This document shows positions 47,178-57,738 of a stretch of DNA of 64,000 nt, piece by piece (positions within the stretch are counted from its first letter, which is position 1; each line of letters begins with the position of its first letter). A program made the translations under genes and the position numbers. Under the pieces are notes generated by a model. The model was not told where the DNA came from. It ran no database searches and saw nothing but the letters and a program-made list of their open reading frames with translations. Origin of the DNA: Pseudomonadota bacterium (GTDB taxonomy: Bacteria > Myxococcota_A > UBA9160 > SZUA-336); assembly GCA_003247575.1 (NCBI GenBank), contig QJZC01000027.1:100429-164428 (forward strand), in the 5' to 3' direction.

Positions 47178-48617
47178 TCAGCCTGCGTTCGACTCGGCCT
47201 CGGGCCGCTTCGGGTCGAGGCCGCGCTTCTTGATCATCTCGAGCAGGGTCGTGCGATTCAGCCCGAGAAGACTCGCCGCCTTCGTCTTGTTGCCGCCGGT
47301 GCGCTCCAGCGCCTGTGAGATCAGCTCGTCCTGATAGCGTCCGACCGCATCTTGGAAGCGGATCCCGTCCGGGCCGAGCCGCGCGCTGGTGCTCGGACTC
47401 GCGGCCGCTACGGCTTCGGGGTAGATCGCGCGGAAGTCTGCTGCGTCGATCTCATCCTTGTCGCAGAGGATGACGACGCGCTCCATGAGGTTCTCGAGCT
47501 CGCGCACGTTGCCGGGCCAGTTGAATGCGATCAGGTACTCCATGGCCTTGGGAGTGAGCTGCGGAACCTTGCGATCCTGGGCTTCGGATTCTCGTTCGAG
47601 GAAGAATTCGGCTAGTAGGGGAATGTCTTCGACGCGATCGCGGAGAGGCGGCATTTGGATGGGTACGACGTTCAGGCGGTAGTAGAGGTCTTCGCGGAAG
47701 CGTTGCTCTTGAATGCGTTGCAGCAGATGTTGGTTGGTAGCGGCAATCACTCGTACGTCGACATGAGTGGTGACCGACGTACCGACCGCCTCGAAGGTCC
47801 CGTGCTGCAAGACGCGCAACAGCTTGGGTTGCAGCGCGATGCTCATGTCTCCGATCTCGTCGAGAAAGATCGTACCGGTATCTGCGCGCGTGAAGCGACC
47901 CTCGCGACTCTGGTGGGCGCTCGTGAACGCACCGCGTAGGTGCCCGAAGAGCTCGGACTCGAGCAGCTCCTCGGGGATCGCGCCACAGTTCACGGCGACG
48001 AACGGCTTGTCTCTGCGCGGGCTCTCCCGATGGATGACCGAGGCGATGACCTCCTTGCCGGTGCCGCTCTCGCCAGTGATCAGGACCGTGGCGCGCGTGC
48101 GCGCGACCCGCTGGGCGGCCCGCAGCACCTCGCGCAGCGCGCGGCTGCGTCCGATGATCACCGGCTCGGAGTTGTCTGCGCTGCGGCGGCGGGAGGCCTT
48201 GGGCTCGGACAGGCTGGCGCGACGTGTGTCGAGCGCTTGGCCCAGCAGACCGATCAGGGTCCCGAAGTTCTTCTCGAAGGGCTTCTCGAGATACCAGAAG
48301 GCTCCCGCGCGTAGCGCCTCCACGGAGCGGTCCATGCTGCCGTACCCCGTCATGATGATGCACGGAAGCTTCGGATCCATCTCGAGCGAGCTTCGCACCA
48401 GTTCGAGTCCGTTGCGTCCCGGCATTTCGAAGTCGGTCAGCACGATGTCGATCTTGTCGGAGCGCAGCACGTCGAGCGCCTGGTTCGTGTCACACGCTTC
48501 CAGCACCTCGTAGCCGTGTCGTGTCAATACACGAGTGAGCAGTCGGCGACAGAGCGCCTCGTCGTCGACCACGAGTACCTTTGCGGTGTTTGTGCCCGTG
48601 ACCACTGCACTATCCAT
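47178..48617 (-). CDS. NtrC-family sigma-54-dependent response regulator
   Basis: Receiver VLVVDDEALCRRLL...DIVLTDFEMPGRNG; GESGTGKEVIASVIH; GAFTSAHQSREGRF; C-terminal Fis-type HTH GGNKTKAASLLGLNRTTLLEMIKKRGL. Confidence 0.95.
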   Translation of the reverse strand: MDSAVVTGTNTAKVLVVDDEALCRRLLTRVLTRHGYEVLEACDTNQALDVLRSDKIDIVLTDFEMPGRNGLELVRSSLEMDPKLPCIIMTGYGSMDRSVEALRAGAFWYLEKPFEKNFGTLIGLLGQALDTRRASLSEPKASRRRSADNSEPVIIGRSRALREVLRAAQRVARTRATVLITGESGTGKEVIASVIHRESPRRDKPFVAVNCGAIPEELLESELFGHLRGAFTSAHQSREGRFTRADTGTIFLDEIGDMSIALQPKLLRVLQHGTFEAVGTSVTTHVDVRVIAATNQHLLQRIQEQRFREDLYYRLNVVPIQMPPLRDRVEDIPLLAEFFLERESEAQDRKVPQLTPKAMEYLIAFNWPGNVRELENLMERVVILCDKDEIDAADFRAIYPEAVAAASPSTSARLGPDGIRFQDAVGRYQDELISQALERTGGNKTKAASLLGLNRTTLLEMIKKRGLDPKRPEAESNAG

Positions 48618-49047
48618 CGAACGCCCAGTTTATGCTGAAGCTCCGGGATCTTCAACTGAGGGTCTAAAAGTTCACTCAGGGTGACAGAGGCCGCGACCCG
48701 CACGGAATCTTTTGGACACTGGCCAGGTTACGTGGAATCCAAGGAGAATTGAGGGGGATTGTCTACGACGAGTGCTCTCCGGCAGATTGTGTAGACTGCG
48801 CAGCCTGGAGACCTCGAGCCGCGCTGATTCTCGACGCTTCCGGGGACGAGTGGCTGGCGCAGGCAACGCGTCTGGCCGCGTGCGGCTCTCCCGGGGCTCT
48901 CCCGGTTGGAGATGACTGGAGCGACGAGGACGGATCGATTTTGTTTGCTGCTGCCGCGCGCCAACGGGTGGGAATGAATGGCGGGGTTCTGATCGGCCGC
49001 CGGATTCGGATAGGCCGAGGCTCCTGCGCCATCCGAGGATCCTGCGG

Positions 49048-50883
49048 ATGAGAGAGCTGGCCCAACGCCTGTTCCGCGCGCTGAACGAGAGTCCGACTCG
49101 CTGGCTTGCCTTCGGTGTCGCGACCGGTATCGCATCGGGACTGGTCTCGGTCCTGTTCTTTGTCGGGCTCGAGTTCGCGGGGCATCAGGTGTTCGGCTCG
49201 ATCGGGCGCTCGTTGCCCAGTCCGCCTGGCGAGATCCTGTTCGAAGCCGCCGAAGAGGACCCCAGCCAGGGACCTGTGTACGACTGGCTCTTCTTCGCGC
49301 TGCCTGCGATCGGCGGATTGATCTCGGGAGTCCTGGTGACCCGCTACGCGCCCGAGGCCGCAGGCCACGGGACCGACGAGATGATCCGCGCGTTCCACCG
49401 CGAGCGTGGGGTCATCCGGCCGCGCATTCCGCTCGTGAAGGGGTTGGCCACGATCGCGACGTTGGCGACGGGCGGCAGTGCGGGGAAGGAAGGGCCCATC
49501 GCGCAGATCGGCGCCGGAATCGGGTCGGTCCTGGCGACCCGACTCGGGCTCTCCGCGCGCGATCGGCGGATTCTGCTGTTGGCGGGTGCCGCGGGCGGAC
49601 TTGGCGCGATCTTTCGGGCGCCGCTCGGCAGCGCGATCACTGCTATCGAGGTTCTGTACCAGGAAGACTTCGAGTCGGACGCGCTGATTCCATGCGTGAT
49701 CTCTTCGGTGACGGCTTACGCGGTCTTCGTGAGCTTGCTGGGCAGCGCCCGTATCTTCGACGTGCCGGCGATCCCCCTGCCACGGGTGCAGGAGCTCGCC
49801 GGCTATCTGTTGCTCTCTTTGCTCACGGTTCCCATCGGGGGCGCCTATATCCGGCTCTTCTACGGCGCGCGGGACCACGTCTTTGCGAAGCTGCCGATCC
49901 CGCGCTGGCTTTCTCCAGCTCTTGGCGGGCTCGGGGTCGGCATCATCGGCCTCTGGGTGAGCCAGTGCTACGGATCGGGTTGGGGATACATCCAACAGAT
50001 TCTGAACGGGGGCTTGATCGTCGACGGAGAGCGCTTGACCGACCCCATGGTTCTGGTCACCACCTTGTCGGTCATCGCCCTGGCAAAGATCCTGGCTACG
50101 TGTCTAACGATCGGCTCGGGGGGCAGCGGCGGCGTGTTCGGGCCGACCTTGTTCATCGGTGGAATGCTGGGCGGCGTGGTCGGCTACGGCGGGAACCTGC
50201 TCTCGCCCACGATCTTTCCGGTTCCCGAGGCGTACGTTCTGGTCGGCATGGCGAGCTTCTTCGCGGGTGTCGCCAGTGCGCCGATCGGAGCCATGCTGAT
50301 GGTCACCGAGATGACGGGCGGCTACACCCTGCTTCCTCCGCTGATGCTGTCGTCCGTCGTGGCAATCCTCTTCATGCGACACACTTCGATCTATCAGAAT
50401 CAGGTGCGCGACCGCTTTCGCTCTCCCGCGCACGTCGGAGATCTCACACTCAACGTGCTCGAGGAGATGAAGGTCTCGGACGTGTATTCGCGCCGCGAGA
50501 AGGTGTCCCATGTGATTCCCGAGGCACGCTTCGGGGTCCTACGCGATGCGATCCTGGTCAACGAGGAGGCGACCCTTCCCGTCGTCTCGGAGTCGGGGGA
50601 GCTGGTCGGAATCATCACTGCGGAGCAGCTGCGGCCGGTGATGGACGACGTCCAGCTCGATCAGTTCGTGGTTGCGCGCGACATCTGTGCTCCCCCGATC
50701 TTCGTGCGACCCGACGACGATCTGTATCGGGCCCACGAGCTCTTCAGGCAGTCCGGCTGTCCACAGCTCCCGGTCCTCGGCAGCGAGACCGAGAACCTGC
50801 CGGCTCCGATCATCGGGATGCTGGACTACCGCGACATGATGGTCGCCTATGGACGCGAGCTCGTACGTCGGAAGTCGGGCTGA
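49048..50883 (+). CDS. ClC-type chloride channel/antiporter with C-terminal CBS domains
   Basis: TGGSAGKEGPIAQIGAGIGS; GAAGGLGAIFRAPLGSAITAIEVLYQEDFE; SGGSGGVFGPTLFIGGMLGG; CBS region. Confidence 0.95.
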   Translation: MRELAQRLFRALNESPTRWLAFGVATGIASGLVSVLFFVGLEFAGHQVFGSIGRSLPSPPGEILFEAAEEDPSQGPVYDWLFFALPAIGGLISGVLVTRYAPEAAGHGTDEMIRAFHRERGVIRPRIPLVKGLATIATLATGGSAGKEGPIAQIGAGIGSVLATRLGLSARDRRILLLAGAAGGLGAIFRAPLGSAITAIEVLYQEDFESDALIPCVISSVTAYAVFVSLLGSARIFDVPAIPLPRVQELAGYLLLSLLTVPIGGAYIRLFYGARDHVFAKLPIPRWLSPALGGLGVGIIGLWVSQCYGSGWGYIQQILNGGLIVDGERLTDPMVLVTTLSVIALAKILATCLTIGSGGSGGVFGPTLFIGGMLGGVVGYGGNLLSPTIFPVPEAYVLVGMASFFAGVASAPIGAMLMVTEMTGGYTLLPPLMLSSVVAILFMRHTSIYQNQVRDRFRSPAHVGDLTLNVLEEMKVSDVYSRREKVSHVIPEARFGVLRDAILVNEEATLPVVSESGELVGIITAEQLRPVMDDVQLDQFVVARDICAPPIFVRPDDDLYRAHELFRQSGCPQLPVLGSETENLPAPIIGMLDYRDMMVAYGRELVRRKSG

Positions 50884-50906
50884 GCGCGCTCCCGCTCCCG
50901 CGGGGC

Positions 50907-51578
50907 TCAGTCGAAGTGGGTGGCCAGCCCGGGGTTCCGGACGCGCTCCCAAGCGCTTCGCACGTGGATCGGCAAGGTGCGGCCGGGCGACAGTTCGGGC
51001 AGCGCATCGACCGGGAAGAAGCGCGCGTCGAGCACCTCGGGGCCGGCACACGGATTGGGATCTGCCTCGGGATCGAGCGGCTCGCCGATGAAGATGAGCT
51101 TGTGGATATGGAACAGCACGGGAGGGGCTTCCGGCTGCAGTCGATAGTCGAAGATGCCCGCCATGCGGACTGCCCGCACTTCGATCCCCGCCTCTTCGCT
51201 GGTCTCGCGCTCCGCGGCGCCCGAAGGGCTATCGCCGATGTCCACGTAGCCGCCGGGTAGCGACCAGCAGGAGTCTGCGCGCTCCTGGACCAGCAGCACG
51301 TGATCGCGCTGGAAGATGGCCATGCGCGCGTCGAGCTTGGGGGTGACATAGCCTTCATCCGAGGACAGATAGATCTTGCGGATGCGCGACTCCGTCTTGG
51401 GATCGTCTGCATCCTCTGCGAGAGCGGCCAGGCGAACCGCGGTCTCGAACAGCTTCTGATAGCGCTCGCGATCGAAGTGTCCTTCGGTGAAGTGGAGACC
51501 GGTTGCTGCGATCGCTCGCAGTTCGTCGGCGAGTTCGAGCAGGGGGCGCTTCATGGGCTTTCGTTCGACCTCCGTCAC
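50907..51578 (-). CDS. NUDIX hydrolase with N-terminal helical domain
   Basis: SLPGGYVDIGDSPSGAAERETSEEAGIEV Nudix box. Confidence 0.92.
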   Translation of the reverse strand: MTEVERKPMKRPLLELADELRAIAATGLHFTEGHFDRERYQKLFETAVRLAALAEDADDPKTESRIRKIYLSSDEGYVTPKLDARMAIFQRDHVLLVQERADSCWSLPGGYVDIGDSPSGAAERETSEEAGIEVRAVRMAGIFDYRLQPEAPPVLFHIHKLIFIGEPLDPEADPNPCAGPEVLDARFFPVDALPELSPGRTLPIHVRSAWERVRNPGLATHFD

Positions 51579-51618
51579 TCATGTTGCGCTCGCACCCAGG
51601 AGGGAGTGGAAGCGACGC

Positions 51619-52323
51619 TCAACTTCGCTTGCGTCGGCGCTTCTGGCTGCGGCCGAACCAGGTGACGACGGCGCTGCCGAAGACGAAGCCTCCGAGGTGC
51701 GCCCACCAGGCGACACCCGCCGTACCTTGTGGGTCGGAGAGTCCGGACAATAACTGCAGTCCGAACCAGCCGACCAGGATGATCGCGGCCGGGACGTGAA
51801 TGGGCACCCATGGCACGATCGGGATGCGGAACGTGATCCACGCCCTCGGGTACAGGATCAAGTAGGCGCCCATTACCGCCGCGATTCCGCCGCTGGCTCC
51901 GACGGCGGGAACCACGCTGTGCGGGTTCATCCCAATGTGAGCGAACTCGGCCACGATCGAGCCCAGGGTGAAGAAGAGCGCATAGCCCACGTGGCCGAAG
52001 CGCTCCTCGACGTTGTCTCCGAGCACGAAGAGGAAGTACATGTTCACGAGGATGTGCAGGAGACCGCTGTGAACCAGTGGGGCGGTGAACAGCGGCTTGT
52101 AGAGTGCCGGGGACAAGAACTCGTGGCGCGCGATCCTGGCCAGGAAGCGTGCGGGCACGAGTCCGTAGCGATCCATGATCTCGCTCAGGGCACCCTGCGA
52201 ATCGGACGTCCAGTGCAGGTAGAGCATGATCAGGTAGGTCGCGGTGCAGGCGGCGACGATCGCCAGGTTCACCAGAGGGAAGCGCCGCACGGGCGCCGAA
52301 TCCTGAACCGGGATCGGGATCAC
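51619..52323 (-). CDS. Rhomboid family intramembrane serine protease
   Basis: LFTAPLVHSGLLHILVNMYFLFVLGDNVEERFGH; GASGGIAAVMGAY; WWAHLGGFVFG. Confidence 0.93.
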   Translation of the reverse strand: MIPIPVQDSAPVRRFPLVNLAIVAACTATYLIMLYLHWTSDSQGALSEIMDRYGLVPARFLARIARHEFLSPALYKPLFTAPLVHSGLLHILVNMYFLFVLGDNVEERFGHVGYALFFTLGSIVAEFAHIGMNPHSVVPAVGASGGIAAVMGAYLILYPRAWITFRIPIVPWVPIHVPAAIILVGWFGLQLLSGLSDPQGTAGVAWWAHLGGFVFGSAVVTWFGRSQKRRRKRS

Positions 52324-53222
52324 GCCGGCGCGTCTGGGCTCTCGGTCGAGCTCGGGGCAGACTGCACGGGCACGCCGGCATCGCTGCCCCACTCCGCCCA
52401 GGACCCGTCGTAGACGGCGACCTCGGGATAGCCGAGCCTCGTGAGAACGAAGGCGGTCAGCGATGCGGTGACGCCCGAGCCGCACATGGTGATCACGCGA
52501 TGCTCCGGCTCGATCCCTGCACCGCGATAGAGTGCAGCCAACTCCTCGAGTGGCCGGAAGCGAACCGGGTCGCGAGTCAGGTTGCGGTCGTAGGGAACGT
52601 TGCATGCTCCCGGGATGTGGCCGCGCCGTGGAGTGCTCTCGGGCTCCAAGCCCAGGAAGCGGCGCTCCGCGCGGGCGTCGACGATCCGCACCGTGGGATC
52701 CTCGAGCGCAGCCAGGACTTCTGCCTTGGCCACGAAGGCGCTCGGGTCCGGGCGCGGCACGAAGCTGGCAGGAGCGGGCGACTCGAGGTCACTCGACAGC
52801 TCTCCGGGGTGGGCCTCCCAGGCGCCGAGGCCCCCGTCGAGGATCGCAGCCGACCGATGTCCCAGATAGCGCAGGGTCCACCAGATGCGACCGGCTGAGT
52901 AGCCGCCCAGGTGGTCGTATACGACGATCGTATGACGATTTCCCAGGCCGTGTTCGCCCAAGACGCGCGCCAGCTCTTCTGGGCGCGCGATCGTGTTGCG
53001 GAACGGGGCCTCGAGATCGGCGAGGTCGCTCCCGAGGTCCAGGTGCACGGCGCCCGGAATGTGGCCCCGCTCGAACTCCGCCCGCGCGTCTCGCCCGGCA
53101 GCCGGCAGGTACCAGCTGGCGTCCACCAGGCGCAGGGAGGCATCGCCGAGACGTTCGGCGACCCACTCGGCACTGACGAGAGTTGGGCATGGGGCTTGGA
53201 CTTCGGGGCGAGTTCCAGACAT
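52320..53222 (-). CDS. Sulfurtransferase (tandem rhodanese; 3-mercaptopyruvate/thiosulfate type)
   Basis: [45 protein letters not shown]; active-site loop CGSGVTA. Confidence 0.92.
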   Translation of the reverse strand: MSGTRPEVQAPCPTLVSAEWVAERLGDASLRLVDASWYLPAAGRDARAEFERGHIPGAVHLDLGSDLADLEAPFRNTIARPEELARVLGEHGLGNRHTIVVYDHLGGYSAGRIWWTLRYLGHRSAAILDGGLGAWEAHPGELSSDLESPAPASFVPRPDPSAFVAKAEVLAALEDPTVRIVDARAERRFLGLEPESTPRRGHIPGACNVPYDRNLTRDPVRFRPLEELAALYRGAGIEPEHRVITMCGSGVTASLTAFVLTRLGYPEVAVYDGSWAEWGSDAGVPVQSAPSSTESPDAPA

Positions 53223-53546
53223 CGGGCCTCCGCCGGCAGTCTAACGGATCCGAGACTTGCCGCCGGACTTGCCGCCGCGGTTGCAGCAGGTGGCCCTGTG
53301 CTGGGAGCTCGACCGGGGTCGCTGCTAGGCGAGTGCCCAGGCGAGCGCGAGCAGGCCGAGGCCCCCCGCGGCGAGCCGCAGCAGGACGGCACTCAGGATG
53401 CGCCGGCGGGCCGCTTGGGTCAGGCGGATCGTGGGAGTCCTGGCGATGGGAATTCGCTCGCTCATCCGAGAGGAGTGGCGACTGGGGCGCTCCAGGTGAC
53501 GCCGCCGGCGGCTGACGCGCATGCGGATTCGCACTACCATGCGCGC

Positions 53547-56165
53547 ATGCCGTACGAGCCACGCAAGATCGAGCCCAAGTGGCAGCAGTTCTGGATTCGA
53601 GAGCGAACCTTCCGCGCCGAGATCGACCCTTCGCGCCCAAAGGCGTACATCCTCGACATGTTCCCGTACCCCTCGGGCGACGGGCTGCATGTTGGCCATC
53701 CGAAGGGCTATGTGGCGACGGATGTCTATGCGCGCTACAAGCGTCTGCGCGGCTTCAACGTGCTTCACCCCATGGGCTGGGATGCGTTCGGACTGCCGGC
53801 CGAGCAGCACGCGGTGCGCACCGGGCAGCACCCACGTGAGACGACGCGCCGCAACATCGCGCGCTTTCGCGAGCAGCTCCAAGCGCTGGGGCTCAGCTAC
53901 GACTGGGAGCGCGAGGTCGATACCACCGATCCGAGCTATGTGCGCTGGACGCAGTGGATCTTCGAGCGCCTCTACGATCGCGGGCTCGCCTACCAGGCGG
54001 AGGTGCCGGTCAACTGGTGCCCCGAACTCGGTACCGTCCTCGCCAACGAGGAGGTCAGCGACGGGAAGAGCGAGATCGGGGGGCACCCCGTGGAGCGTAT
54101 TCCGATGGTGCAGTGGATGCTCCGCATCACGGCCTACGCGGATCGGCTGCTCGAGGATCTCGACGAGCTAGATTGGCCCGAGCACATCAAGAAGATGCAG
54201 CGCGACTGGATCGGACGCTCCGAGGGGGCGCGTGTGCGCTTCGGCGTCCACGGATCCGACGCTTCGATCGAGGTCTTCACGACGCGTCCCGATACCTTGT
54301 TCGGCGCCACCTACATGGTGCTCGCGCCGGAGCATCCGCTCGTCTCCGAGATCGTGACCGAGGCGCAGGCGGACGCCGTTCGCAGCTATCGAGAATCGGC
54401 TGGCCGCAAGAGTGAGCGCGCGCGCATCGCGGATACAGAATCCAAAACGGGAGCGTTCACGGGCGCCTATGCGATCAATCCGGTCAATGGCGCGGAGCTG
54501 CCGATCTGGATCGCGGACTACGTGCTCATCTCCTATGGGACCGGAGCGATCATGGCTGTGCCCGCGCACGACGAACGGGACTACGCCTTCGCGACGCGCT
54601 TCGAGCTGCCGATCATCGAGGTCGTTGCGGCTGGGGACATCACCGCCGCTCCGTTTTCGGGGGAAGGTACGTCCGTGAACTCGGACTTTCTCGACGGTTT
54701 GCCGAGCGCTCAGGCGAAGTCGCGCATCCTCGATTGGCTCGAGGCCGAGGGAAAGGGCGAGCGCGCGGTCAGCTACAAGCTGCGCGACTGGCTGTTCAGC
54801 CGGCAGCGCTACTGGGGTGAGCCGTTTCCCGTGTTGCGCCACCCGGACGGGAGTCTCGAGCTGGTGCCGGAGTCCGACTTGCCGGTCTGTCTGCCGGAGC
54901 TCGACGACTTCAAGCCGACCGGTACGTTCGAGGCGCCGCTCGAGCGCTGCGGCGATTGGATGGAGGCGACATCGCCCACGACTGGGACTCCGGTGCGCCG
55001 CGATGCGAATACGATGCCGCAGTGGGCGGGGAGCTGTTGGTACTACCTACGCTTCTGCGATCCACGCAATACCGAGCAGGCGTTCAGCAAGGAGGCCGAG
55101 CGCTACTGGATGCCCGTCGACCTCTACGTGGGCGGGGCAGAGCACGCGGTGCTGCACCTCTTGTATGCGCGCTTCTGGCACAAGGTGCTCTTCGATCTCG
55201 GGCTGGTGTCCACGCGCGAGCCGTTTGCGAAGCTCCTCAATCAGGGGATGATTCAGGGCAAGAGCTACCGCTACTTCGCGCCGGTCGAGGGCGAGCCCGC
55301 TGGCGGGGGCTTCTCTGCGCGCGAGGTGCGTGCCGATGGAGAGGGATTCGTGCACGCACGCAGCGGCGCTCCGATGAAGGAGTGCTGGGTGGCTCCGAGC
55401 GAGGTTCGCTTCGTGAACGATCGACCGTTCGCTCCGGACTGCGATATCGAGCTCGAGGAAGTGATCGAGAAGATGTCGAAGAGCCGCGGCAACGTCGTCA
55501 ACCCCGATGACGTGATCCGGGAGTTCGGCGCGGACTCGATGCGGCTCTACGAGATGTTCATCGGGCCGCTTCAAAAGGCCGCACCCTGGTCGACCGACGG
55601 GATCCCCGGTGTCTATCGCTTTCTTCAGCGCGCGTACCGCTTGTTCGTCGACGAGGCCTCCGATGGTGACCGCGTGCGGGAGCTCTTTCCAGAGCAGGGG
55701 ACCTTGGGCCAGCGGCGTCTCCTGGCTCAGACGATCGACAAGGCCACGCGCGACTTCGAGGCGCTCGAGTTCAACACGGCGATCTCACAGCTGATGGTGT
55801 TCGTACGCGAGATCGAGAAGGACGGTCCGCTGCCGCGCTCGATCGGTGAGTCGTTTCTCTGCCTGCTCTCGCCGTTGGCTCCGCATCTCGCCGAGGAGCT
55901 CTGGCAGCTCCTCGGTCATCGCACATCCATCGCGCACGCCCGCTGGCCGGAGCTCGACGAGAGCCTGCTGGTCGAGGACGAGGTCGAGATCGCAGTCCAG
56001 GTCAAGGGGAAGATGCGTGCGCGCGTCAGCCTGGCGCCCGATGCCTCGCAGGCTGCTGCGCTCGCCGCGGCCCTTGCGCTTCCCAACGTGAAGCGACATG
56101 TCGGAGACGGGGAGCCGCGTCGGGTGATCTACGTGCCAGGGCGCTTGCTCAACATCGTGCCATAG
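53547..56165 (+). CDS. leuS: Leucyl-tRNA synthetase
   Basis: [52 protein letters not shown]. Confidence 0.98.
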   Translation: MPYEPRKIEPKWQQFWIRERTFRAEIDPSRPKAYILDMFPYPSGDGLHVGHPKGYVATDVYARYKRLRGFNVLHPMGWDAFGLPAEQHAVRTGQHPRETTRRNIARFREQLQALGLSYDWEREVDTTDPSYVRWTQWIFERLYDRGLAYQAEVPVNWCPELGTVLANEEVSDGKSEIGGHPVERIPMVQWMLRITAYADRLLEDLDELDWPEHIKKMQRDWIGRSEGARVRFGVHGSDASIEVFTTRPDTLFGATYMVLAPEHPLVSEIVTEAQADAVRSYRESAGRKSERARIADTESKTGAFTGAYAINPVNGAELPIWIADYVLISYGTGAIMAVPAHDERDYAFATRFELPIIEVVAAGDITAAPFSGEGTSVNSDFLDGLPSAQAKSRILDWLEAEGKGERAVSYKLRDWLFSRQRYWGEPFPVLRHPDGSLELVPESDLPVCLPELDDFKPTGTFEAPLERCGDWMEATSPTTGTPVRRDANTMPQWAGSCWYYLRFCDPRNTEQAFSKEAERYWMPVDLYVGGAEHAVLHLLYARFWHKVLFDLGLVSTREPFAKLLNQGMIQGKSYRYFAPVEGEPAGGGFSAREVRADGEGFVHARSGAPMKECWVAPSEVRFVNDRPFAPDCDIELEEVIEKMSKSRGNVVNPDDVIREFGADSMRLYEMFIGPLQKAAPWSTDGIPGVYRFLQRAYRLFVDEASDGDRVRELFPEQGTLGQRRLLAQTIDKATRDFEALEFNTAISQLMVFVREIEKDGPLPRSIGESFLCLLSPLAPHLAEELWQLLGHRTSIAHARWPELDESLLVEDEVEIAVQVKGKMRARVSLAPDASQAAALAAALALPNVKRHVGDGEPRRVIYVPGRLLNIVP

Positions 56166-56188
56166 GCTGAACGGATGGGTGCAGTTTC

Positions 56189-57691
56189 ATGAGTGTCGAG
56201 TCTACGAGTGCAGAATCTGCAAAGGTTGCGGGGCAGCCCAGCGCGGGGGTCGGTCCGTGGGACGTGGTGATCGGTCTCGAGGTGCACGCGCAGCTCAAGA
56301 CGGACGCGAAGCTCTTCAGCCCGGCGCCCAATGCCTTCGGCGCCGAGCCCAATACCGTCACTTGCGAGATCGATCTCGGCATGCCCGGCGTTCTGCCGGT
56401 GCTGAATCGGCGCGCGGTCGAGCTGGCCCTGCGCGCGGGCGTGGCGCTCGGATGCAAGATTCGGCCGGTTTCTCAGTTTGCGCGCAAGCACTACTTCTAT
56501 CCAGATCTACCGAAGGGGTATCAGATCTCACAGTACGAGGAGCCGTACGCGGAGGGAGGCGCGGTTCCGGTTGCATTCGGCGACGCTGTGCGCAAGATCC
56601 CCCTCACGCGCATCCACATGGAAGAGGATGCGGGCAAGTCGATCCACGATGATGCGATCACCGGAAGTGGCGTGTCGCACGTCGATCTGAACCGTGCCGG
56701 TGTTCCGCTGATCGAAATCGTATCCGAGCCCGCCCTGCGTTCTGCCGAGGAGGCCAGCGCCTACCTGCGAAGTCTCAGGAGCATTCTGCGTTATCTCGGG
56801 GTGTCGGATGCCGACATGGAGAAGGGGCAGTTCCGCTGCGATGTGAACGTATCCATTCGTCCCGCGGGCAGCGCCCAGCTCGGCGTGAAGGTGGAGCTCA
56901 AGAACCTGAATTCGTTCCGCTCGGTCGAGCGCGCGCTCGAGCACGAGATTGCGCGCCAGGTCGCGTGCCAGGAGTGCGGCGAGCGCATCGTTCAGGAGAC
57001 TCGGCACTGGGACGAGCGAGGAAACCGCACGCGACCCAGTCGAGAAAAGGAAGATGCGGATGACTACCGCTACTTTCCGGACCCGGATCTCGTGCCGCTG
57101 CGCATCGCCGAGGCGGAGCTGGACGAGATTCGCCGGTCGCTCCCCGAGCTCCCCCTCGACAAGCGTGCGCGTTATCAGAGCGAGCTCGGCCTGCCGGAAG
57201 CGGCAGCACAGGTGATCAGCGAGGACCGCGAGCTGGCCGAGTTCTACGAGCGAACCGTGCAGCTGGGTGCCTCGCCGACCACCGCGGCCAACTGGACGAC
57301 GCGCGAGCTGCTCGAGCTACTGAGCGAGGGGGGGATCGGAGTGGCTGAGCTTCCCTTCGGGCCCGAGGGCTTTGCGGCCTTGCTGTCGCTGGCCGAATCC
57401 CGTCGCGTGACTCCGGCCGGAGCGCGCACGATCCTGGGTGAGATGGCCAAGGCGAGCGAGGAGCCCGAGGCGATCATGCAGAGACTCGGTCTGGAGTCGC
57501 TCTCGGATCGCGGCGAGCTCGAGTCGTTGGTGCAGGCCGTGATCGACGACCACCCGAAGCAGCTCGAGCAGTACCGCGCCGGTGAGGGCAAGGTCATGAA
57601 TTTTCTGCTCGGACAAGTCATGCGCCGGACCCGAGGCAAGGCGGATCCGGCGATCGCGCGTGAGGTACTGCTTCGCCTACTGCAGGAGTAG
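56189..57691 (+). CDS. gatB: Aspartyl/glutamyl-tRNA(Asn/Gln) amidotransferase subunit B
   Basis: VIGLEVHAQLKTDAKLFS; KHYFYPDLPKGYQISQYEEP; HMEEDAGKSIHD; DVNVSIRP; KNLNSFRSVERALEHEIARQ. Confidence 0.98.
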   Translation: MSVESTSAESAKVAGQPSAGVGPWDVVIGLEVHAQLKTDAKLFSPAPNAFGAEPNTVTCEIDLGMPGVLPVLNRRAVELALRAGVALGCKIRPVSQFARKHYFYPDLPKGYQISQYEEPYAEGGAVPVAFGDAVRKIPLTRIHMEEDAGKSIHDDAITGSGVSHVDLNRAGVPLIEIVSEPALRSAEEASAYLRSLRSILRYLGVSDADMEKGQFRCDVNVSIRPAGSAQLGVKVELKNLNSFRSVERALEHEIARQVACQECGERIVQETRHWDERGNRTRPSREKEDADDYRYFPDPDLVPLRIAEAELDEIRRSLPELPLDKRARYQSELGLPEAAAQVISEDRELAEFYERTVQLGASPTTAANWTTRELLELLSEGGIGVAELPFGPEGFAALLSLAESRRVTPAGARTILGEMAKASEEPEAIMQRLGLESLSDRGELESLVQAVIDDHPKQLEQYRAGEGKVMNFLLGQVMRRTRGKADPAIAREVLLRLLQE

Positions 57692-57738
57692 CGCTAGACT
57701 GACCGCGTGCGTGAAACTCAATCGGTGCAGAGGGACGC

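Noticed and set aside
48749-49051. 100-aa ORF overlapping the ClC start by ATGA
   Set aside because: The coupling geometry is suggestive, but there is no recognisable domain, the start would be TTG and the sequence is not convincing; left uncalled.
49692-51260. 522-aa plus-strand ORF
   Set aside because: Out-of-frame overlap with the ClC gene and antisense to the NUDIX gene.
53325-53465. 46-aa minus-strand ORF with hydrophobic C-terminus beside leuS
   Set aside because: Could be a small membrane protein but no Shine-Dalgarno visible and no supporting homology.
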